NCBI GenBank assembly: GCA_029465975.1 | Contig: CM055757.1 | Location: forward strand, 6,479,366-6,543,365 | Origin: Dallia pectoralis | Taxonomy: Eukaryota > Chordata > Actinopteri > Esociformes > Umbridae | Direction: 5' to 3' | DNA length: 64,000 bases | Shown: in pieces, positions 24,790-64,000 of the stretch | How the letters are laid out: each line of letters begins with the position of its first letter | Numbering within the stretch: the first letter of the stretch is position 1 | Translations under genes and position numbers: made by a program | The notes under the pieces: model-generated | What the model saw: the letters and a program-made list of their open reading frames with translations, nothing else | What the model was told of the DNA's origin: nothing | Databases searched by the model: none

Positions 24790-25065
24790 TTAATATGGCT
24801 GCTAGAATATTAACTAGAACCCAAAGAAATAAGACCACATTACCCCGGTATTAGCATTGGCTGCCTGTTCAGGCTAGGGCAGACTTTAACGTACTATTGT
24901 TAACATATAAAGCTTTACATGAACTTGCTCTTATCTTCCTCGCTGATTTAGTCCAGCCATACATACCTACGCGCCGCTCATCCATAGGGCCCCAAACGAG
25001 TAGAACATTTAAAATGCTAATTGGCTGCGTTGCAAGGGGGCACCAGCTAAAATCGTGCCTAGGGC
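24790..25065 (+). mobile_element. L2/Rex-type LINE, C-terminal ORF2 fragment
   Basis: The + strand encodes MAARILTRTQRNKTTLPR near 24794, then HWLPVQ and, after a frame break, LLTYKALHEL and LADLVQPYIPTRRS up to about 24985. This order (A.RILTRT, HWLPV, LTYKALH, L.DLVQPY.P.R) is characteristic of the end of the reverse-transcriptase ORF in CR1/L2-like LINEs of fish. The copy is frameshifted and short, so it is dead. The stretch gctgatttagtccagccatacat near 24943 matches, apart from one base, the minus strand of the LINE at 7537-8730, so both fragments belong to closely related elements. Confidence 0.8.
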
Positions 25066-28000
25066 CCCGTATTGGCGAAGGGCGGTCCTGCACAGGGTGT
25101 GCCAAAATGAAAACTTGTTAGTTTCTTTTAATCCCTTTTTTCCTGAGGTAGGACTGCCTCTTATTTCCATACAAATCCCAGTGCAGATCCATACAAATAT
25201 AATTTCACCTCCACCAAGCCCTGACAAAATACCCGTCTGTTCACCACACTGATAAGATTTACTGGGTATTGTTGGCTTTGATCATTTTATTTTCTGTTTG
25301 AAACATTGATGGGCTATATAAAAAACGCCAAGGCTTTCTCCGTTAGGACTAAAGGCTTCAGTGGCCCCTTTATAAATAATGTTGAATAAAAGAGATCTCC
25401 AAACACGGCGAGGCTGCAATAGTGGGAAAACTCAGCTAGCGTGAATATTTAGCAACATCTGAAATTACATTCTTATAGCTCATCAACAATGAATGACGGG
25501 CAGGGATCTAACTGAGCTGTGAGATGATGACTCCAGTGTGCTCTGTGAATCAGGGAAAAAGTTAATCTGTGGGGTACCTGTAGGATTTAAAAAACGATTT
25601 GGAATTAAGACAATGACGTGAGCTCGCAGAATATTGTGCATCCCAGGGATGTGGGCCAGCTGAATATTGGAGAGGTTGTTACTTTAAGCTACGCGTATAA
25701 TTCTGTTTCAAGAATGTTCCAAGTGGAATAAAGCGACGATGAGAACATCATGGCAAGCGTTGTACAGGCGATCTGAAAATTAACGTTGCGCGCAGAAAGA
25801 AAGCGGTGACAAGATTGTTACCTATTTGTTTACAAAAAAAATCTAGAGTTGTAAACTATTCATTGAAATTTGCTGCTGTGCAAGAAGAGGCGGATCAAGT
25901 GATCTTAGGGCCTATGTTTGCGTTTTTTTGGGTGACGTTAGCACCTGGCAAAATATATATTTTTTAATTCTTTGAAGAAAATAAATGCCATTTTACAGTG
26001 TCAGAAACTGCTTTGACATTAGGCAGTTACTCTTGATATATTGGTGTGTTTGTGACCTTGATGCAATATTTTACCCTATTTTCAGGTTTAGTGCACAAAT
26101 TACAGTTGAGGCAAGTGTTAAGGTGCGAAAAAAAAATTAAATTGTGTGTGTGTTGGGAAGTATATAGATTTTATATGTTGTTATTTCCCATTCCATAACA
26201 AACATTGTAAGAAGGAAATTGGGCATTTACTGTATTTACATATATTGATTGTGGTGCACATTCTAAAAATAAATGTTTTTTTTATTGTTTTTCATTGGAA
26301 CTTCAGCGGGAACTCCTATAAGTTATAGGGAAAAAGTAAAACACACATTTTGATGGTTTCAGTAGAAACATTTTGAAGAGACTGTCACCTCAAAAATCTA
26401 CACAAAATATTCAATAAATGGTTATTCATTTCAATTTTTATTGTTATATAAATAAATGACTCTCTCCTGCCCAAGATGTAGAAATAACAGGAAACGCTCA
26501 CATGGACTTAAACACAGGCATGACCTTCCCTAATTCCGGGTAAGGATTACAAATGTTCGAAATGAAATGGGACAATTAACCTTTTCAATGTACATTTTTT
26601 GCACCAGTGCCATTTCAACAATACGCACAAAGTGTCCCATTTATGCTTGAGTCACCCTAAATATTTTCCAGACATTTCCTATCAAACAAACTGTTATGTG
26701 ACATCCACCCAAATACATTTGTATTTGTACAATTATACTGCAACTTGCTGGATGGTACCAAGGAGGCTGCACACGATTCCATTACATATACATGAACGCA
26801 GGAACGCACCAACGCACGAGCGTACGAACGCACAAACGCACAAACAAACAAACACACAGGGACCGGCTGGCATTCAGGCAGCTCTAGCCATGTCCTCCAC
26901 CACCCTCCGACCACCAAAGATGCCTGGTCGTTCAACCCCTCTGGGGGCTTTTGAGCTCTCGATGTTGGCAGCCGGAGGGGATCAAATCCGAATCAGATTG
27001 CATAGTGGATGAGGAGTCAATGGGAATCGAGATGGTTGATGTTTGTTTCAGGATGGTTCATCTCGTTATTACTTAAAATGACACTGTATTATCATTCCTC
27101 TATTAGCACATCAAGTTGAAAATACATTGTTTTAGTACTAAATACGTAGATAATATGTTATTTGAAACCTTTTTAGCTCAGTGAGCGATGACTTCTTGTT
27201 GGGGTATACAGGAGGTAACACACATGCATTTATCAACCTGGGGAAGGTCACACCGTCATAAATTAATGTCTATAAAAACTAATGGCTACTGTATATCCTT
27301 GTTTTGGAAAGAAAATATGTTTTGTCCATTAAGATAATATCAAATAATTTTATTTTTTTTAAAGAATACTGTGTAGACATTACACGGTATATGAGGTGGA
27401 GAACAATTGTAGGTGAAAACTGTTTTTATTAAATCTCTACCCAGGACTACAGGCCCTATTAGCAACCATCTGAGTACAAATGTCACGTTGTGGTCGCTAA
27501 TACAAGTTAATCATTTTAAAAGGCTAGCTGATCATTAGATAACCACTCAATGGTTTTCAGTTGTGTTGGCCCCGAACATTTGAACGGTGGTGTTAATTTA
27601 TAAATATCAAGGAAATTCAATTAAACAGTAGTTAATATATTAATATTAAAATGACATTATTTACAGGAGCACTGACGGGTCTTAGCGCTGTTCTTGGTTT
27701 GGCGTTTAGCCCTGTCTCGCCTCAGCCTGGAGCTGGTTCCGGGATCACGATCTTCGTTTACGGAGAACTCCTTGCCTCATAAATTGTAGGAATGTCACTC
27801 CGATTACACGTCGTATGTGCCTGTGAGAGTATCAGCTTTCCAATTATTATCCATCAAAGCTTTAAGAGAATTTTGTCATTGTATTTTGGCATTTCTGCCC
27901 ATTTTAACCAAGAAGTAGCATTTTCAACATGTGGGTTTGAAAGTCCAGGAAAAACCAAGATAGACAGACTGTTTCCTTGGTCCTTTATCACTGGGCCCCA

Positions 28001-28121
28001 GACAGGCAGTCAGACTGACAGATGAACAGACAGGCCCAGGTGCCAAGTCTCCAACGCCAGTGTTGGCACAGACCGTGCCAGGGCTTCAATCTCTGACTGT
28101 CTGCCTGTGTCTCCTTTGCAG
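25066..28121. other. 3-kb largely repeat-free stretch before the first coding exon
   Basis: Unusually free of tandem repeats for this window, AT-rich, and without any recognisable exon. It ends in the acceptor of the start-codon exon (ctcctttgcag). It may hold regulatory sequence; the segment 25460-25700 is compositionally balanced and non-repetitive. No promoter element could be assigned. Confidence 0.5.
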
Positions 28122-61734
<33,613 letters not shown>

Positions 61735-61857
61735 GTAAGCACATCACAGACACTCCTCACCACCTCCACACCACCTCCTCACCACCTCTACCCTACCCCA
61801 CAATGCAGTCTATATCCTGGTAACAAGGCCTCTAGTTCTCAGTGTGCTGTTTGTCAC
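61735..61857 (+). other. Intron 6 start
   Basis: A short ccacctcc repeat near 61758-61790. Nothing else. Confidence 0.6.
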
Positions 61858-62309
61858 ATTGTACCTTATCAAGGCCTGCATGTTTCAGTTTGTTGGTTTG
61901 ATGCATTGTACCTTATCAAGGCCTGCATTTTTCAGTTTGTTGGTTTGATGCATTGTACCTTATCAAGGCCTGCATGTTTCAGTTTGTTGGTTTAATGCAT
62001 TGTATCTTATCAAGGCCTGCATGTTTCAGTTTGTTGGTTTGATGCATTGTACCTTATCAAGGCCTGCATGTTTCAGTTTGTTGGTGTGATGCATTGTATC
62101 TTATCAAGGCCTGCATGTTTCAGTTTGTTGGTTTGATGCATTGTACCTTATCAAGGCCTGCATGTTTCAGTTTGTTGGTTTGATGCATTGTACCTTATCA
62201 AGGCCTGCATGTTTCAGTTTGTTGGTTTGATGCATTGTACCTTATCAAGGCCTGCATGTTTCAGTTTGTTGGTTTGATGCATTGTACCTTATCAAGGCCT
62301 GCATGTTTC
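61858..62309. repeat. 47-bp minisatellite in intron 6
   Basis: Between nine and ten copies of a 47-bp unit (gcattgtaccttatcaaggc, then ctgcatgtttcagtttgttgg, tttgat), very similar to one another. It begins about 125 bases after the exon 6 donor. Confidence 0.95.
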
Positions 62310-63099
62310 ATTTTGTCCACGTTTCTGTGTGAACGCTGTTCAGTTGTTATGGTATTTAGTGTTTTTTGTGCCTGTTTGACATCTGATTGACATCTGACAT
62401 CTCCCGTGTGCTAAGCTAGCTGGGTGTGGAGTGTGCTGGAAGGTCATGTGTGGTCCAGCCACTCCACCCGGGGGTGACCTTTATGTGTGTGGGGTTAAAG
62501 GTCAGCTTGTGTTTGTCTGATTACCTGCCCAGTCCACCTGCTTATAATGGTGGGGAGGTTTCCGATATTCAAGCTGGGTTGATGTATATCTGTACTAGCA
62601 CTGAATGAACACATTATCATTCATATTTTGATCATTTGGGGGATTTCAAAAAAAGTTCAAAAAGTTCAAAAAGTTGAGCCCATTGCTGTATTCAAGCCCT
62701 GCTACAAGGACGTACTTGGCCCAATATGGTTGAAATTGTCCTTGCAGGATTTAACTGTAATATTCAAGTACTTACATGTAATGTGGTTTGTAGGCTTTAG
62801 TGGGAAAAGAGCAAATTGTTCTAATATTCCGTTCTTCTGTTATATCGTGAGCGTTGGTATTTCGGCAACAAGCCTAACAGACTAACGCAATACTCAATAA
62901 GTGAAACGACACGAATGAAACCGAAGTGATCAGAATTTAATCACGAAAAGAATAACAGGGAAATAAATTATAGTCGGTGTGTGTTGAAATTAGAATTTGT
63001 TCATCGTCCTCTCTTATGTTCTACAGGTAGGCATGATGAACCAATATTTAATGTAGTGAAAAATAGCTACAGGGGTGTCTTCTTCTTTTATTTCTTCTT
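62310..63099 (+). other. Unique intronic stretch
   Basis: No exon recognised; a short aaaaagttc repeat at about 62648-62675. Confidence 0.5.
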
Positions 63100-63665
63100 T
63101 TTTTTACAGACCCCCTGGCAGTTCTCCGTAGATCCCTAGAGACCCCACTTTAAAAAGCTTTTATTTAGCAGATGTTTTGTCACACACGTGTGCCATAAGA
63201 TAAATACAAATGCAATTTCATTAATCCACAACATTGTGATTCACAATATTTAAGCCTCTCATTACGATAAAAACTGAACTCAATTACTGTTTAAAAGCAA
63301 TATACTAATTTATTATTATTTTTTATATTTTAGGATATAAATATTCCCATTTTTTCCCATTTTTATGTCAAACAAATGTGCCTCCGACACACTGAAAAAC
63401 AACATTATACCTGAACAAAACTCCCTTGACAATTTTTGTGCATTTTCTGTGAAATCTCCTGTTTGGAAACAGACAGATCAGTGTACCAATAATTGTTTTT
63501 AAGTTTAGCCTTACAAAATAACACAGATAATGTGCAATATATGTTCTAAAAATATAAAATCAAATTAATTTCAATAAATACTTTGGGAGATCTCCAACGG
63601 GACCCCCAACAGTAGTTGCAGCGACCCCCAGGGGGCCCCCGACCCCTGGTTGAATACCTGGTTTG
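63100..63665. mobile_element. Possible degraded non-autonomous DNA element
   Basis: The left part cagaccccctggcagttctccgt (in two pieces) and the right part gcgacccccagggggccc ccgacccctggttgaa resemble ends of fish interspersed elements that read as caggggtc inward. The arms are poorly matched and the interior is AT-rich non-coding, so this is tentative. Confidence 0.3.
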
Positions 63666-64000
63666 AAGTAGTGTCAGGACACAAAATACATTATTCGGTA
63701 TGGAGCAGCCACTCACCAGTCTCTCACTGTCCACCTGTGTGCCCCTCAGCACAGACAGATGCATCTGTAATCTATACACACACACACACACCTGCTGACA
63801 GCAAGGAGGCGAAGGGGAGGAGACATATCTGTCAACACCTCAGCGCCCGGAGGAGGTGCCAGAGGCACCGGGCAAGCCCCTCCTGTTAACACCTCCTCAC
63901 TGCTGACTGGACAAAACATTACTGATGCAATGTGTTAAATGCATTTACCAATCACACAGGGCGGAAGACACATCCTTAGGTCACATAGAAAGAGAATAAA
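63666..64000 (+). other. Unique stretch to window end
   Basis: Short (CA)n at 63776-63791. No myt1l exon 7 seen. Confidence 0.5.

Noticed and set aside
61735..64000. Next myt1l exon (ILAMHE... second finger of the pair)
   Set aside because: Searched for the expected cysteine/histidine pattern and found none before the window end.

Overview
The window is vertebrate nuclear DNA, most likely from a teleost fish. It has spliced exons with GT/AG borders, very abundant micro- and minisatellites, Tc1-like DNA transposons and L2/Rex-type LINE fragments. The order of fish cannot be fixed from the sequence alone. There is no bacterial or viral gene content.

One protein-coding gene can be supported: the 5' part of a MYT1L orthologue (myelin transcription factor 1-like, a neuronal C2HC zinc-finger regulator) on the + strand. 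Six coding exons are recognised by homology, GT/AG borders and unbroken phase: 28122-28167, 29017-29050, 34821-34883, 52673-53127, 57103-58278 and 61600-61734. Together they give 636 codons plus one base: the start codon, zinc finger 1 (split between exons 3 and 4), the acidic region, a polyglycine insert, the conserved MYT1L central block, and the first finger of the central pair. The gene continues beyond base 64000. Upstream non-coding exons and the promoter were not identified, so 1-28121 is either 5' intron or upstream flank.

Layout: 1-28121 is non-coding and holds about twenty tandem arrays (the largest are a 36-bp telomere-like array at 15975-18275 and a GATA/TATC array at 5471-6677), a Tc1-like element split by an antisense 5'-truncated LINE (6844-9008), and a second fragment of the same kind of LINE (24790-25065). 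From 28122 to 62309 the gene is threaded between large minisatellites: 36 bp (28150-28612), 18 bp (29145-29745), 24 bp (32062-34430), 33 bp (41675-44090), 8-bp based (45348-46170), 20 bp (59565-60200), 8/16 bp (60840-61470) and 47 bp (61858-62309). By my rough tally about a quarter of the window is tandem repeat. Two CpG-rich blocks (46440-47520 and 50960-51610) lie in intron 3. Small Tc1-like copies lie at 30402-31005 and 39068-39286, a 515-bp inverted-repeat element at 50223-50737, and a SINE-like fragment at 54185-54312.

The most unusual feature is at the first coding exon. The 36-bp minisatellite has captured the last 16 coding bases of the exon together with its 5' splice site, so 13 donor sites follow one another, all in the same phase and joined by open reading frame. 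Depending on which donor is used, the same gene could encode N-termini differing by multiples of a 12-residue basic repeat. A second oddity is a 2.45-kb stretch without any AG dinucleotide, made of branch-point-like units, about 0.3 kb upstream of the zinc-finger-1 exon.
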